Shown here piece after piece: positions 6,535 through 13,920 of a stretch of DNA of 19,303 nucleotides. Location: the NCBI GenBank assembly GCA_019245995.1, contig JAFAQW010000008.1:1-19303 (forward strand), written 5' to 3'. Positions within the stretch are counted from its first letter, which is position 1. Each line of letters opens with the position of its first letter. The DNA is from Vulcanimicrobiota bacterium (GTDB lineage Bacteria; Vulcanimicrobiota; Vulcanimicrobiia; Vulcanimicrobiales; Vulcanimicrobiaceae). The position numbers and the translations under genes were made by a program. The notes beneath the pieces were generated by a model. It worked only from the letters and a program-made list of their open reading frames with translations. It did not search any database and was not told where the DNA came from.

Positions 6535-7164
6535 ATGAAGAATATTCTCGGGCGTAAGGTCGGAATGACCAGCGTCTTCACCGCTGATGGCCGGGCTGTT
6601 CCGGTCACGGTGATCGCTGCGGGTCCATGCACCATCGTCGAGCGTAAAACTTTAGATCGCCACGGCTACGACGCCGTCGCGTTGGGCTTTGAGACCCTCA
6701 AGCGTAACCGCGCAAGCAAGCCGCTCGGCGGCCACTTCAAGAAACTGGGTGTCGAGCCGTTTCGCTTCGTTCGCGAGTTCCGGGACGACATCGAAGGGGA
6801 GGTCGGGCAGAGCGTGACCGTCACCGGCTTCGAGCCGGGCGACCGCGTGGACGTTCGCGGCGTTTCCAAAGGCCACGGTTTCTCGGGCGGCATCAAGCGG
6901 CACAACTTCCGCGGCGGCGGCGCCAGTCACGGCTCGATGATTCATCGCCAACCGGCCTCAAACGGAGACACGAATGCGGGCCGGACGACGAAAGGTAGCC
7001 GTCGTCCCGGACACTACGGCGTCGATCGCACGACGCTGCAGAATTTAGAGGTCGTTCGGGCCGACGGGGAGCGCAATCTCTTGCTCGTTCGCGGAGCGGT
7101 CCCGGGCGCGCGCAACGCCCTCTTGATGGTGCAGCGCAGCGTCAAGGGGCGGCGCAAGGCGTAA
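6535..7164 (+). CDS. rplC: 50S ribosomal protein L3
   Basis: The 209-residue L3 is a primary 23S rRNA binder whose long loop reaches toward the peptidyl transferase centre. The ATG at 6535 is chosen because it gives MKNILGRKVGMTSVF, the standard N-terminus, after GAGAGGGG (6526-6533). The frame is open further upstream to 6373, but that stretch covers the end of the previous gene and the promoter. The C-terminal half has KGHGFSGGIKRHNF and LQNLEVV. The loop region is divergent: RHNF, GGGASHGS, PASNG and AGRTTKG replace the common RHGF, GGPASHGS, PGSIG and PGRVxKG. Its TAA overlaps the rplD ATG by one base, starting the S10 array. Confidence 0.97.
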   Translation: MKNILGRKVGMTSVFTADGRAVPVTVIAAGPCTIVERKTLDRHGYDAVALGFETLKRNRASKPLGGHFKKLGVEPFRFVREFRDDIEGEVGQSVTVTGFEPGDRVDVRGVSKGHGFSGGIKRHNFRGGGASHGSMIHRQPASNGDTNAGRTTKGSRRPGHYGVDRTTLQNLEVVRADGERNLLLVRGAVPGARNALLMVQRSVKGRRKA

Positions 7165-7832
7165 TGCCGGACGTTATCGATCTCAGCGGCAAGGTGATCG
7201 GCTCCGCGCCAAAACCCTCGTTCCCCGACGCGAAGCGCGAGCGCCGCGACGTGATTTTTCGCGCGGTCCACCGCGAGTTTGCCAATGCCCGTGCGGGCAC
7301 CGCTTCGACCAAGAAGCGCGACGAGGTGGCCGGGGGCGGGCGCAAGCCGTGGCGTCAAAAAGGCACGGGCCGCGCGCGCCAGGGGTCGATTCGCTCGCCG
7401 CAGTGGCGACACGGCGGCGTGGTCTTCGGGCCGCAGCCGCGCAGCTTCGCGGAGGGGCTCAACAAGAAGGAACGCCGCGGCGCGTTCTTGGCCGCACTAG
7501 CCGAGCGCTTCGACAACGACGCCGTCACGTTGCTTGATCCCAAGGACTTCTCGTTGTCTAAGACGCGCGACATGGCGGCGTTGATTTTCGGCAGCGCGAA
7601 GGGCGCCCGAAAAGGCGCCTCCACCCTCATTGTGTGCCGCCGCGACGAGCCGCAATTGGTGCAGATTTCTCGCGTGGCCAAGAACTTGCCACGCGTCGCG
7701 GTGACGGAGGACGGCGCGCTCGACGTCAAGGACGTGCTGCGCTTCGAGCGCCTGATCTTCACCGTCGGCGCGTTGGAAGCGCTGCGCGATCGCCTGGGAC
7801 TGACCGAGGAGCCGAGCAGTGGACGCGCGTGA
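7164..7832 (+). CDS. rplD: 50S ribosomal protein L4
   Basis: The 222-residue L4 binds 23S rRNA and lines the exit tunnel through an extended loop. The loop signature is clear: RAGTASTKKRDEVAGGGRKP followed by WRQKGTGRARQGSIRSPQWRHGGVVFGP (about residues 46-92). The C-terminal globular domain ends near FTVGALEALRDRLG. The ATG overlaps the rplC stop (TAATG), and the 3' end overlaps rplW by 14 nt, so translation is probably coupled on both sides. E. coli L4 autoregulates the S10 operon; nothing here shows that directly. Confidence 0.97.
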   Translation: MPDVIDLSGKVIGSAPKPSFPDAKRERRDVIFRAVHREFANARAGTASTKKRDEVAGGGRKPWRQKGTGRARQGSIRSPQWRHGGVVFGPQPRSFAEGLNKKERRGAFLAALAERFDNDAVTLLDPKDFSLSKTRDMAALIFGSAKGARKGASTLIVCRRDEPQLVQISRVAKNLPRVAVTEDGALDVKDVLRFERLIFTVGALEALRDRLGLTEEPSSGRA

Positions 7833-8127
7833 AGTGATCGTCGCGCCGCGCATCACCGAAAAGGCCATGGCGGACGCGCTCGTGCATCAATATACGTTCG
7901 TCGTCCATCCGCGCGCGACGAAGACGCAGATCCGCCACGCCATCGAAGAGATCTTCAAGGTAAACGTTCTGCACGTGAATACGGTGAACGTCCGCGGCAA
8001 GGCGCGCACCTTCGCGCGCCGCGGCCTGCGTACGACGGGCAAGCAGAACGACTACAAAAAAGCCATCGTCACCCTGAAGGCCGGTCAAAAGATCGAGCTC
8101 GGCGGCGTGAACTACTTCGAGCAGTAA
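7819..8127 (+). CDS. rplW: 50S ribosomal protein L23
   Basis: The 102-residue L23 lies at the tunnel exit and docks trigger factor and SRP. The N-terminus MDAREVIVAPRITEKAM matches the family pattern IxxPxxTEKA, and the segment TKTQIRHAIEEIFKVNVLHVNTVNVRGK is diagnostic. The GTG at 7819 is chosen because it gives a normal N-terminus and follows GAGGAG within the end of rplD, overlapping it by 14 nt. Its TAA abuts the rplB ATG with no gap. Confidence 0.96.
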   Translation: MDAREVIVAPRITEKAMADALVHQYTFVVHPRATKTQIRHAIEEIFKVNVLHVNTVNVRGKARTFARRGLRTTGKQNDYKKAIVTLKAGQKIELGGVNYFEQ

Positions 8128-8955
8128 ATGCCAGTAAAGAAATACCGGCCGACGTCCCCGGGGAAGCGGTTTCTAACGACGCTGGACTTTTCGGACCTCA
8201 GCGAGGTTCGGCCGGAGCGCTCGCTCGTGGAGGTCCGCAAGAAGCATTCGGGCCGCAACAACAACGGGCACATCACCGTTCGTCACCGAGGCGGCGGAAC
8301 GCGGCGGCTTTACCGCATCATCGACTTCAAGCGCGCCAAGGACGGCGTTCCCGCGAAGGTCGCCACGATCGAGTACGATCCGAACCGCTCGTGCCGCATC
8401 GCGCTCCTGCACTACCGGGACGGCGAAAAGCGCTACATTCTGGCGCCGTTGGGGCTGCAGACGGGCGACGTGTTGGAGTCCGGCCCCTCTGCCGACATCA
8501 AAATCGGCAACGCGTTGCCCATAAAGAATATCCCGGTCGGCAGCGTCATTCACAACATCGAAATGCGTCCTGGCGAGGGCGGTAAACTGGTTCGTTCGGC
8601 GGGCGTCGCGGCGCAGCTGATGGCGAAGGAGGACGCGTACTCGCAGGTGCGCATGCCGTCGGGGGAGGTGCGCCGGATTCACGTGGAATGCCGCGCGACC
8701 ATCGGTCAGCTCGGCAACGTGGAGCACGAGAACCAAATCATCGGCAAGGCGGGGCGCATGCGCCATATGGGCAAGCGCCCGAGCGTGCGCGGCATCGCAA
8801 TGAATCCCGTGGACCACCCCCACGGTGGGGGCGAGGCGCGATCGACCTCCGGCCGTCCTCCGACGACGCCGTGGGGACAGATGACGATGGGCAAAAAGAC
8901 GCGCCGCAACAAGCGCACCAATAAGATGATCGTCCGCCGTAGAGGTTCCAAATAG
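8128..8955 (+). CDS. rplB: 50S ribosomal protein L2
   Basis: The 275-residue L2 is needed for subunit association and peptidyl transferase activity. It starts MPVKKYRPTSPGKRF. It contains HSGRNNNGHITVRHRGGG (40-57), and the near-universal VDHPHGGGE lies at 228-236 with the key His at 230 (E. coli His229). The basic C-terminus GKKTRRNKRTNKMIVRRR is typical. Length and both domains are normal. The gene begins directly after the rplW stop and ends 1 nt before rpsS. Confidence 0.98.
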   Translation: MPVKKYRPTSPGKRFLTTLDFSDLSEVRPERSLVEVRKKHSGRNNNGHITVRHRGGGTRRLYRIIDFKRAKDGVPAKVATIEYDPNRSCRIALLHYRDGEKRYILAPLGLQTGDVLESGPSADIKIGNALPIKNIPVGSVIHNIEMRPGEGGKLVRSAGVAAQLMAKEDAYSQVRMPSGEVRRIHVECRATIGQLGNVEHENQIIGKAGRMRHMGKRPSVRGIAMNPVDHPHGGGEARSTSGRPPTTPWGQMTMGKKTRRNKRTNKMIVRRRGSK

Positions 8956-8956
8956 C

Positions 8957-9235
8957 ATGGCCCGCTCGCTGAAGAAAGGCCCCTTCGTGGCGCCGCACCT
9001 GGTCGCGAAGATCGAGCGCCTCAACGAGACGCGCGAACGTCGCGTCATCAAGACCTGGAGCCGCGCATCGACGGTATTGCCCGCGATGGTCGGTCATACG
9101 ATCGGCGTGCACAACGGCAAGACCCACATCCCGGTGTACATCAGCGAAAACATGGTCGGACATAAATTGGGCGAGTTCGCACCCACGCGACACTTTCGGG
9201 GCCACGGCGGCGAGAAGGCGACGGTGAAGTCGTGA
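8957..9235 (+). CDS. rpsS: 30S ribosomal protein S19
   Basis: The 92-residue S19 forms the head-domain pair with S13 near the A site and the intersubunit bridge. It has MARSLKKGPFVAPHL at the N-terminus and IGVHNGKTHIPVYISENMVGHKLGEFAPTR in the core (split here as GVHNGKTHIPVYI and MVGHKLGEFAPTR), both diagnostic. The ATG is 1 nt after rplB, and the stop overlaps the rplV GTG in a GTGA junction. Confidence 0.97.
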   Translation: MARSLKKGPFVAPHLVAKIERLNETRERRVIKTWSRASTVLPAMVGHTIGVHNGKTHIPVYISENMVGHKLGEFAPTRHFRGHGGEKATVKS

Positions 9236-9735
9236 ACGCGCAGCCTCCCTACGCGGTCGCGCATCTGCGCTTCGTTCGCACGGCTCCGCGCAAGCTGCGC
9301 CGCGTCGCCGACGCGATTCGGGGCAAGCGCGTGGCGGAGGCGCTCGCCGTCTTGCAATTCACGCCGGTGCACGCGGCCGAGCCGATCGAGAAACTCGTAC
9401 GCAGCGCGGTTGCGAACGCTTCGAACAATCACGACATGAACGGTGATGAGCTCTACGTGGCGCGCATTACGGTCGATGGCGGGCCTGGTGGACGCTTTAC
9501 AAAGCGGCTCGATCCCCGCGCCCAAGGCCGCGCCGCATTCAAGCGCAAGCGGCTCTCGCACGTGACGGTGATGCTCGCGGAAACTCCACCGGCCAAACCG
9601 CCCAAGAGGCCCGCCGGTGCATCGGTGCAGGCCGCGCAACAGCCGCGCCGCGCCGCCGCTGCGGCGGCGAGCACGTCGCCGAAAAAATCGCGCAGGTCGC
9701 GCAAACAGCGCCAAGCCGCCGCAAAGGAAGCATAA
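9232..9735 (+). CDS. rplV: 50S ribosomal protein L22 with extended tail
   Basis: L22 interacts with all 23S rRNA domains, and its beta-hairpin lines the exit tunnel. The core spans about residues 1-112: AHLRFVRTAPRKLRRVADAI, NNHDMNGDELYVARITVD, and the hairpin tip region RFTKRLDPRAQGRAAFKRKR. After residue 115 comes a tail of about 50 residues rich in Ala, Pro, Lys and Arg, absent from the 110-115-residue family norm. The tail is probably disordered and basic and may contact rRNA at the surface (inference). The GTG start overlaps the rpsS stop by 4 nt; the TAA abuts the rpsC ATG. Confidence 0.96.
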   Translation: MNAQPPYAVAHLRFVRTAPRKLRRVADAIRGKRVAEALAVLQFTPVHAAEPIEKLVRSAVANASNNHDMNGDELYVARITVDGGPGGRFTKRLDPRAQGRAAFKRKRLSHVTVMLAETPPAKPPKRPAGASVQAAQQPRRAAAAAASTSPKKSRRSRKQRQAAAKEA

Positions 9736-10536
9736 ATGGGGCAGAAGATTCATCCGGTCGGCATGCGGCTCGGCATCACGCGCACTTGGGACAGTCGCTG
9801 GTTCGAGAAGAAGCATTACGTGGATTGGCTGCACGAAGACGTCGGCATCCGCAAGTCGTTTAATCGGTGGATGCGTTCGGCTGCGATCAGCAAAATCGAG
9901 ATCGAGCGCCGCGCCAACCAGGCGCGGGTTATCGTCAACACGGCAAAGCCCGGCATCATCATCGGCAAGCGGGGCGTGGGGATCGACGAGATCCGTAAGA
10001 ATCTGGAACAGCTCACCGGCAAGAACGTCGCCGTCAACGTGATGGAAATTTCGCATCCCGAGATCGACGCGAGGCTCGTCGCGCAAAACATCGTGGATCA
10101 GCTCGAGAAGCGCATCGCCTTCCGGCGCGCAATGAAACAGGCCATAATGCGCACCATGCGCGCCGGCGCCCGGGGCATCAAGGTCCAAGTCTCGGGCCGG
10201 TTGGGCGGCAACGAGATCGCGCGCACCGAGCATAACGCCGACGGCAAAGTGCCGCTGCACACGTTGCGCGCCGACATCGACTACGCCCAAGTCGAGGCCT
10301 TTACGACCTTCGGGCGTATCGGCGTGAAGGTCTGGATCTACCGTGGCGAGGTTCTTCCGGATCAGGCGCGCGGCGATGGCGCCTTGCGCGAGCGTGGCGA
10401 TCGCGGGCGCGACCGCGCGCCGCGCGGCGGCCGGCCGCGCACGCGCGAACCGCGGCTGCCGTCACCACAGAGCGGCGCCGCCTTCACGGCACCGGAGCCT
10501 GCCCCCGAGCCCGCTCCCGCAGAAGTGACGCCGTAG
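9736..10536 (+). CDS. rpsC: 30S ribosomal protein S3 with extended tail
   Basis: The 266-residue S3 sits at the mRNA entry channel. The N-terminus MGQKIHPVGMRLGI is diagnostic, the type-II KH domain has GKRG at 77-80, and the C-terminal domain has VSGRLGGNEIAR (152-163) and FGRIGVKVWIYRGEVLP. Family length is roughly 210-235. Here about 55 further residues follow residue 210, first Arg/Gly/Asp-rich and then Pro/Glu/Ala-rich (EPAPEPAPAEVTP). The tail is probably disordered. The start abuts the rplV stop, and rplP begins 1 nt after the rpsC stop. Confidence 0.97.
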   Translation: MGQKIHPVGMRLGITRTWDSRWFEKKHYVDWLHEDVGIRKSFNRWMRSAAISKIEIERRANQARVIVNTAKPGIIIGKRGVGIDEIRKNLEQLTGKNVAVNVMEISHPEIDARLVAQNIVDQLEKRIAFRRAMKQAIMRTMRAGARGIKVQVSGRLGGNEIARTEHNADGKVPLHTLRADIDYAQVEAFTTFGRIGVKVWIYRGEVLPDQARGDGALRERGDRGRDRAPRGGRPRTREPRLPSPQSGAAFTAPEPAPEPAPAEVTP

Positions 10537-10537
10537 C

Positions 10538-10951
10538 ATGCTCACTCCAAAGCGCGTTAAGTGGCGTAAGGTGCAACGCGGTCGCATGACGGGTTCGGCC
10601 GCGCGCGGCAACGCACTGTCGTTCGGCGATTTCGGACTGCAGGCGATGGAGCCGTGTTGGATGACCAACCGGCAAATCGAAGCGGCCCGTATCGCGATGA
10701 CCCGCCACATCAAGCGCGGCGGCAAAGTTTGGATCAAGGTTTTTCCCGACAAGCCGGTCACGAAGAAGCCGGCCGAAGTGCGCATGGGCTCCGGAAAAGG
10801 CAATCCGGAGATTTGGGTGGCGGTCGTTCGCCCGGGGCGCGTGCTGTTCGAGCTCTCCGGCGTCGCGCCGACCGTCGCCCGGGAAGCGCTGGCGCGGGCC
10901 GCGGCCAAACTGCCGATCGGCACCAAGATCGTCTCACGGGAAGAAGGATAG
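10538..10951 (+). CDS. rplP: 50S ribosomal protein L16
   Basis: The 137-residue L16 binds near the A-site tRNA elbow and is a late assembly protein. It starts MLTPKRVKWRKVQRGRMTG and has the family patterns GLQAMEPCWMTNRQIEAAR and RMGSGKGNPEIWVAVVRPG, the latter around the Arg that is hydroxylated in E. coli. The length is normal. It sits 1 nt after rpsC and 1 nt before rpmC, the conserved S10 order. Confidence 0.97.
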   Translation: MLTPKRVKWRKVQRGRMTGSAARGNALSFGDFGLQAMEPCWMTNRQIEAARIAMTRHIKRGGKVWIKVFPDKPVTKKPAEVRMGSGKGNPEIWVAVVRPGRVLFELSGVAPTVAREALARAAAKLPIGTKIVSREEG

Positions 10952-10952
10952 C

Positions 10953-11174
10953 GTGAAACACAAAGATCTCGAAGCGTTGCGCGATCTGTCGGTGCGTGAA
11001 CTGCAGCAGAAGGCGCGCGAGACGAAGGCGGAGTTGTTCAACCTGCGCTTCGCCCTGCGAACCGGACACCTGACGGACTTCAGCAAGATCCGGGCCATGC
11101 GCCGCACGTACGCGCAGATCCAGACCGTCATCTACGAGAAGCGTCTCGCCGGAGCCGAACATGGAGCAGCATAG
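10953..11174 (+). CDS. rpmC: 50S ribosomal protein L29
   Basis: The 73-residue L29 is a two-helix protein near the tunnel exit. The pattern LRDLSVRELQQKARETKAEL followed by FNLRFALRTGHLTDFSKIR is diagnostic. The GTG at 10953 is 1 nt after the rplP stop and gives MKHKDLEALRDLS, a normal N-terminus. The last 14 nt overlap rpsQ in another frame. The short tail RLAGAEHGAA is partly set by that overlap, which also holds the rpsQ ribosome-binding site. Confidence 0.95.
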   Translation: MKHKDLEALRDLSVRELQQKARETKAELFNLRFALRTGHLTDFSKIRAMRRTYAQIQTVIYEKRLAGAEHGAA

Positions 11175-11451
11175 CGTGGTCGAGCCTGCGGGCGGCGGCG
11201 CCCGCAAAGCGCGCCGGGTCAAACAGGGACGCGTCGCTTCCAACAAGATGGATAAAACGATCGTGGTCGTCGCGGAAACGCGCGTGCCCCATCCCTCGTA
11301 CGGCAAGATCGTGCGAAAGTCGGCGCGCTTCAAGGCGCACGACGAGCGCAACGAGGCCAACATCGGCGACGTCGTACGCATCATGGAGTGCCGGCCGCTG
11401 TCGCGCGAAAAACGCTGGCGCCTGGTCGAGATCGTGCAGCGCGCACAATGA
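11161..11451 (+). CDS. rpsQ: 30S ribosomal protein S17
   Basis: The 96-residue S17 is an OB-fold primary 16S rRNA binder. The core VKQGRVASNKMDKTIVVVAE and HPSYGKIVRKSARFKAHDE is diagnostic. The ATG at 11161 follows GGAG at 11151-11154 with 6-nt spacing, so the roughly 15-residue N-terminal extension (MEQHSVVEPAGGGARKA) looks translated. It overlaps rpmC by 14 nt, and its TGA overlaps the rplN ATG (ATGA). Confidence 0.95.
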   Translation: MEQHSVVEPAGGGARKARRVKQGRVASNKMDKTIVVVAETRVPHPSYGKIVRKSARFKAHDERNEANIGDVVRIMECRPLSREKRWRLVEIVQRAQ

Positions 11452-11825
11452 TTGCACAAGAGACGCGGCTCAAGGTCGCCGACAATAGCGGGGCGCGCGA
11501 GCTGCTGGTCATTCACGTCAGCGGCGGCGGACGTCACGTGTACGCGCACGTGGGGGACATCGTCGTCGGCACCGTCAAGAGCGCGATTCCGGGCGCGGCC
11601 GTGAAGAAAGGCCAGGTCGTCAAGGCGGTGGTCGTGCGTACGAGCGCGCCGATCCGTCGCGGCGACGGTTCGGTTGTGCGCTGCGACGACAATGCCTGCG
11701 TGATCATAAAAGGCGAGAAAGATAACCTGGATCCGCGCGGGACGCGCGTTTTCGGACCGGTGATGCGCGAACTGCGCGAGCGCGGGTTCTTGAAGATCGC
11801 GTCTTTGGCGCCTGAGGTCTTGTAA
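11448..11825 (+). CDS. rplN: 50S ribosomal protein L14
   Basis: The 125-residue L14 is at the subunit interface, where it contacts 16S rRNA and binds the silencing factor RsfS. It has MIAQETRLKVADNSGAREL at the start, then GDIVVGTVKSAIPGAAVKKG and DDNACVIIKGEKDNLDPRGT (wording split here for length), and ends with FGPVMRELRERGFLKIASLAPEVL. The frame is open upstream to 11388, but the ATG at 11448 gives the family N-terminus and forms an ATGA overlap with rpsQ, so it is preferred. rplX starts 1 nt after its stop. Confidence 0.96.
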   Translation: MIAQETRLKVADNSGARELLVIHVSGGGRHVYAHVGDIVVGTVKSAIPGAAVKKGQVVKAVVVRTSAPIRRGDGSVVRCDDNACVIIKGEKDNLDPRGTRVFGPVMRELRERGFLKIASLAPEVL

Positions 11826-11826
11826 G

Positions 11827-12186
11827 ATGATGAAACGGACCATCGTTAAAGGCGATACCGTGATGATTCGCCGAGGGAAGGAGCGCGGCAAGCGCGGTAC
11901 GGTGAAGGCCGTGCAGGCGGCCGCAGGAACCGCCACGGTGGAGGGTGCCAACGTCGTGAAGCGCCACACCAAGCAAGGCACCAAATCGGGCAATATGGGC
12001 GGCGCCACGCAGACCGGCGGGATTGTTGAGAAGGAGTCACCGCTGCCGCTATCGGTCCTACAGTACGTTTGCGAAAAATGCAAGCTTCCGACGCGCCTGC
12101 GCCATGGGCGAACGGCGGACGGAAGCGTGCATCGGATTTGCGCCCGCTGCGGCGAACCGGCGCGCGAATCGGCGAAGGGAGCGTAA
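11827..12186 (+). CDS. rplX: 50S ribosomal protein L24
   Basis: The 119-residue L24 is an assembly initiator that binds the 5' end of 23S rRNA. A KOW motif spans about residues 7-33 (VKGDTVMIRRGKERGKRGTV). The middle has VVKRHTKQGTKSGNMGG, near the conserved RHxKP region. The C-terminus has two Cys pairs, CEKC (82-85) and CARC (105-108), a zinc-ribbon pattern seen in many L24 proteins. A second ATG follows the first directly, so the exact start may be 11827 or 11830. It is followed 1 nt later by rplE. Confidence 0.96.
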   Translation: MMKRTIVKGDTVMIRRGKERGKRGTVKAVQAAAGTATVEGANVVKRHTKQGTKSGNMGGATQTGGIVEKESPLPLSVLQYVCEKCKLPTRLRHGRTADGSVHRICARCGEPARESAKGA

Positions 12187-12187
12187 C

Positions 12188-12760
12188 GTGGCGGAGCGCT
12201 TGCGTGAGATGTACGAGCAGCAGATTCGCCCGGCGCTACAGGAGCGATTCGGCTACAAGAACGTCAACCAGATCCCCAAGCTGGAGAAGGTCGTCGTCAA
12301 TATGAGCGTCGGCGAAGCGATCGCCAACCCGAAGGCGCTCGACGCGGCGGTCAGCGAGCTCGCCGCAATCACGGGGCAGCGGCCCATCGTCACGAAGGCC
12401 AAGAAGTCGATTGCGGCGTTCAAGTTGCGCGCCGGGATGAACATCGGTGCGAAGGTAACGCTACGGGGCGACCGCATGTACGTGTTCGTCGATAAGCTGT
12501 TCAACGTGGTGCTTCCGCGCATCCGCGACTTTCGCGGGCTGCCGGCGCGTTCGTTCGATGGCCGCGGCAACTACAATTTGGGGCTGCGCGAGCAGTTGGT
12601 CTTTCCTGAGATCAACTTCGACAAAGTTGACAAGACCCGCGGCATGGACGTGACGATCGTCACGACGGCCAAGAACGATGAGGAAGCGTCCGAATTCCTC
12701 ACGGCGATGGGCCTGCCGCTGCAAAAGGGCGCCGCGGTGCCCGCACGGAGAGCGAGATAA
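12188..12760 (+). CDS. rplE: 50S ribosomal protein L5
   Basis: The 190-residue L5 binds 5S rRNA and contacts P-site tRNA in the central protuberance. Diagnostic pieces are LEKVVVNMSVGEAIANPK, ITGQRPIVTKAKKSIAAFKL, GNYNLGLREQLVFPEINFD and the C-terminal MDVTIVTTAKNDEEASEFL. The GTG at 12188 is preferred because the encoded VAERLREMYEQQIRPAL is a normal L5 N-terminus and GAAGGGAG lies 7 nt upstream at the end of rplX. The same frame is open back to 12023, but that part overlaps rplX and does not resemble L5. Confidence 0.96.
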   Translation: MAERLREMYEQQIRPALQERFGYKNVNQIPKLEKVVVNMSVGEAIANPKALDAAVSELAAITGQRPIVTKAKKSIAAFKLRAGMNIGAKVTLRGDRMYVFVDKLFNVVLPRIRDFRGLPARSFDGRGNYNLGLREQLVFPEINFDKVDKTRGMDVTIVTTAKNDEEASEFLTAMGLPLQKGAAVPARRAR

Positions 12761-12764
12761 TAGG

Positions 12765-12950
12765 GTGGCAAAGACTAGTCTGATCATGAAGTCGCAACGC
12801 GCGCCGAAGTTTACGGTGCGCCGCCATAACCGCTGCCGCGTGTGCGGCCGGCCACGCGGTTATTTACGAAAATTCGCCATGTGCCGCATCTGTTTCCGTG
12901 AAAACGCGCACTTGGGCGTCGTGCCCGGCGTCACCAAGGCGTCTTGGTAA
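12765..12950 (+). CDS. rpsZ: 30S ribosomal protein S14, zinc-binding type Z
   Basis: A 61-residue S14 is read from the GTG at 12765: MAKTSLIMKSQRAPKFTVRR, then HNRCRVCGRPRGYLRKFAMC and RICFRENAHLGVVPGV. The Cys residues at 24, 27, 40 and 43 form the CxxC-x12-CxxC zinc site of the short, zinc-binding S14 form, unlike the roughly 100-residue Cys-free form of E. coli. The N-terminus MAKTSLI fits type Z well, which decides the start, although the ribosome-binding site is weak. It lies 4 nt after rplE and 13 nt before rpsH. Zinc dependence means supply could limit it; no Cys-free paralogue is in the window. Confidence 0.95.
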   Translation: MAKTSLIMKSQRAPKFTVRRHNRCRVCGRPRGYLRKFAMCRICFRENAHLGVVPGVTKASW

Positions 12951-12963
12951 GGGAGCACCGCGC

Positions 12964-13362
12964 ATGCCGTTGACCGACCCGATCGCCGATATGCTCACCC
13001 GAATCCGCAACGCCAATACGGCCAACCATCAGACGGTAGACGTGCCGGCCTCCCGGACGAAACAGGCCATCGCGCTGATTCTTCGGGAGGAAGGCTTCAT
13101 CGATAGCTTCGAGCGGCTGTCGGAGGGCCCGCAGGGCACGCTGCGCATACGGCTGCGTTACGGCCCGGAGAAGGAGAAGATCATCACGGGTTTGCGCCGC
13201 ATCTCGCGCCCGGGCTTGCGGGTCTACACCCGCAAGACCGAGATTCCGCGCGTGTTAGGCGGGCTGGGTTTGGTGATCATGTCGACGCCGCAGGGCATCA
13301 TGTCCGGCAAACTCGCGAAGAAGCGCGGGGTCGGCGGCGAGGTGATCGCATATGTTTGGTGA
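12964..13362 (+). CDS. rpsH: 30S ribosomal protein S8
   Basis: The 132-residue S8 is a primary binder of the central domain of 16S rRNA. It starts MPLTDPIADMLTRIRNAN and ends with the hallmark STPQGIMSGKLAKKRGVGG followed by EVIAYVW. GGGAG at 12951-12955 precedes the ATG at 12964 with 8-nt spacing, so this start is preferred over the upstream open frame from 12898. In E. coli S8 represses the spc operon by binding near the rplE start; no such site is obvious here. Confidence 0.96.
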   Translation: MPLTDPIADMLTRIRNANTANHQTVDVPASRTKQAIALILREEGFIDSFERLSEGPQGTLRIRLRYGPEKEKIITGLRRISRPGLRVYTRKTEIPRVLGGLGLVIMSTPQGIMSGKLAKKRGVGGEVIAYVW

Positions 13363-13368
13363 TGGATT

Positions 13369-13920
13369 ATGTCGCGGATAGGTAAGCTGCCCGTCGTGCT
13401 TCCCTCGGGGGTGGACGTGCGGGTCGAGGACGGCCATGTTACCGTCAAGGGTCCAAAGGGAGAGTTGCGCCAGAGCATCCTGCGCGACGTCGTCGACGTT
13501 CGTCTCGACGACGGAAAGGTCGTTGTCGCACGCAAGGGCGACGCGAAAGCGCATCGCAGCATGCACGGCCTCACGCGGACGCTCATCGCCAATATGGTCG
13601 AGGGCGTGAGCAAGGGATTCCGCAAGAGCCTGGAGATTAGCGGCGTCGGCTATCGCGTCGCCAAGTCGGGGGAGCGGCTCAACCTGAGCCTTGGGTTCTC
13701 GCACCCGGTCCCGTTCGAGCCGCCCAAGGGCGTTGCGCTGTCGGTCGAAGGCCAGAACAAGATTCACGTGGACGGCATCGACAAGCAGCTCGTCGGCCAG
13801 GTGGCGGCCGACATACGGCAGCTGCGCAAACCGGAGCCATATAAAGGAAAGGGCATCCGGTACGAGGGCGAGCGCGTGCGTAAGAAGCTGGGTAAAGCCG
13901 GCAAGGCGGGCAAAAAGTGA
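13369..13920 (+). CDS. rplF: 50S ribosomal protein L6
   Basis: The 183-residue L6 has two repeated domains and lies near the factor-binding site at the base of the L7/L12 stalk. The sequence shows MSRIGKLPVVLPSGVDV, VTVKGPKGEL, ISGVGYRVAKSGERLNLSLG with FSHPV, and the C-terminal motif KPEPYKGKGIRYEGERVRKK. Length is normal. It begins 6 nt after rpsH, and its stop overlaps the rplR GTG by 4 nt (GTGA). Confidence 0.97.
   Translation: MSRIGKLPVVLPSGVDVRVEDGHVTVKGPKGELRQSILRDVVDVRLDDGKVVVARKGDAKAHRSMHGLTRTLIANMVEGVSKGFRKSLEISGVGYRVAKSGERLNLSLGFSHPVPFEPPKGVALSVEGQNKIHVDGIDKQLVGQVAADIRQLRKPEPYKGKGIRYEGERVRKKLGKAGKAGKK

Noticed and set aside
9094..12083. Two long - strand open frames (9094-10290 and 10758-12083)
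   Set aside because: They mirror the codons of rpsS-rpsC and rplP-rplX, cross gene boundaries, and have no protein-like motifs.
12023..12187. Upstream extension of rplE to 12023
   Set aside because: It overlaps rplX in another frame and encodes low-quality Arg-rich sequence; the GTG at 12188 gives the L5 N-terminus.
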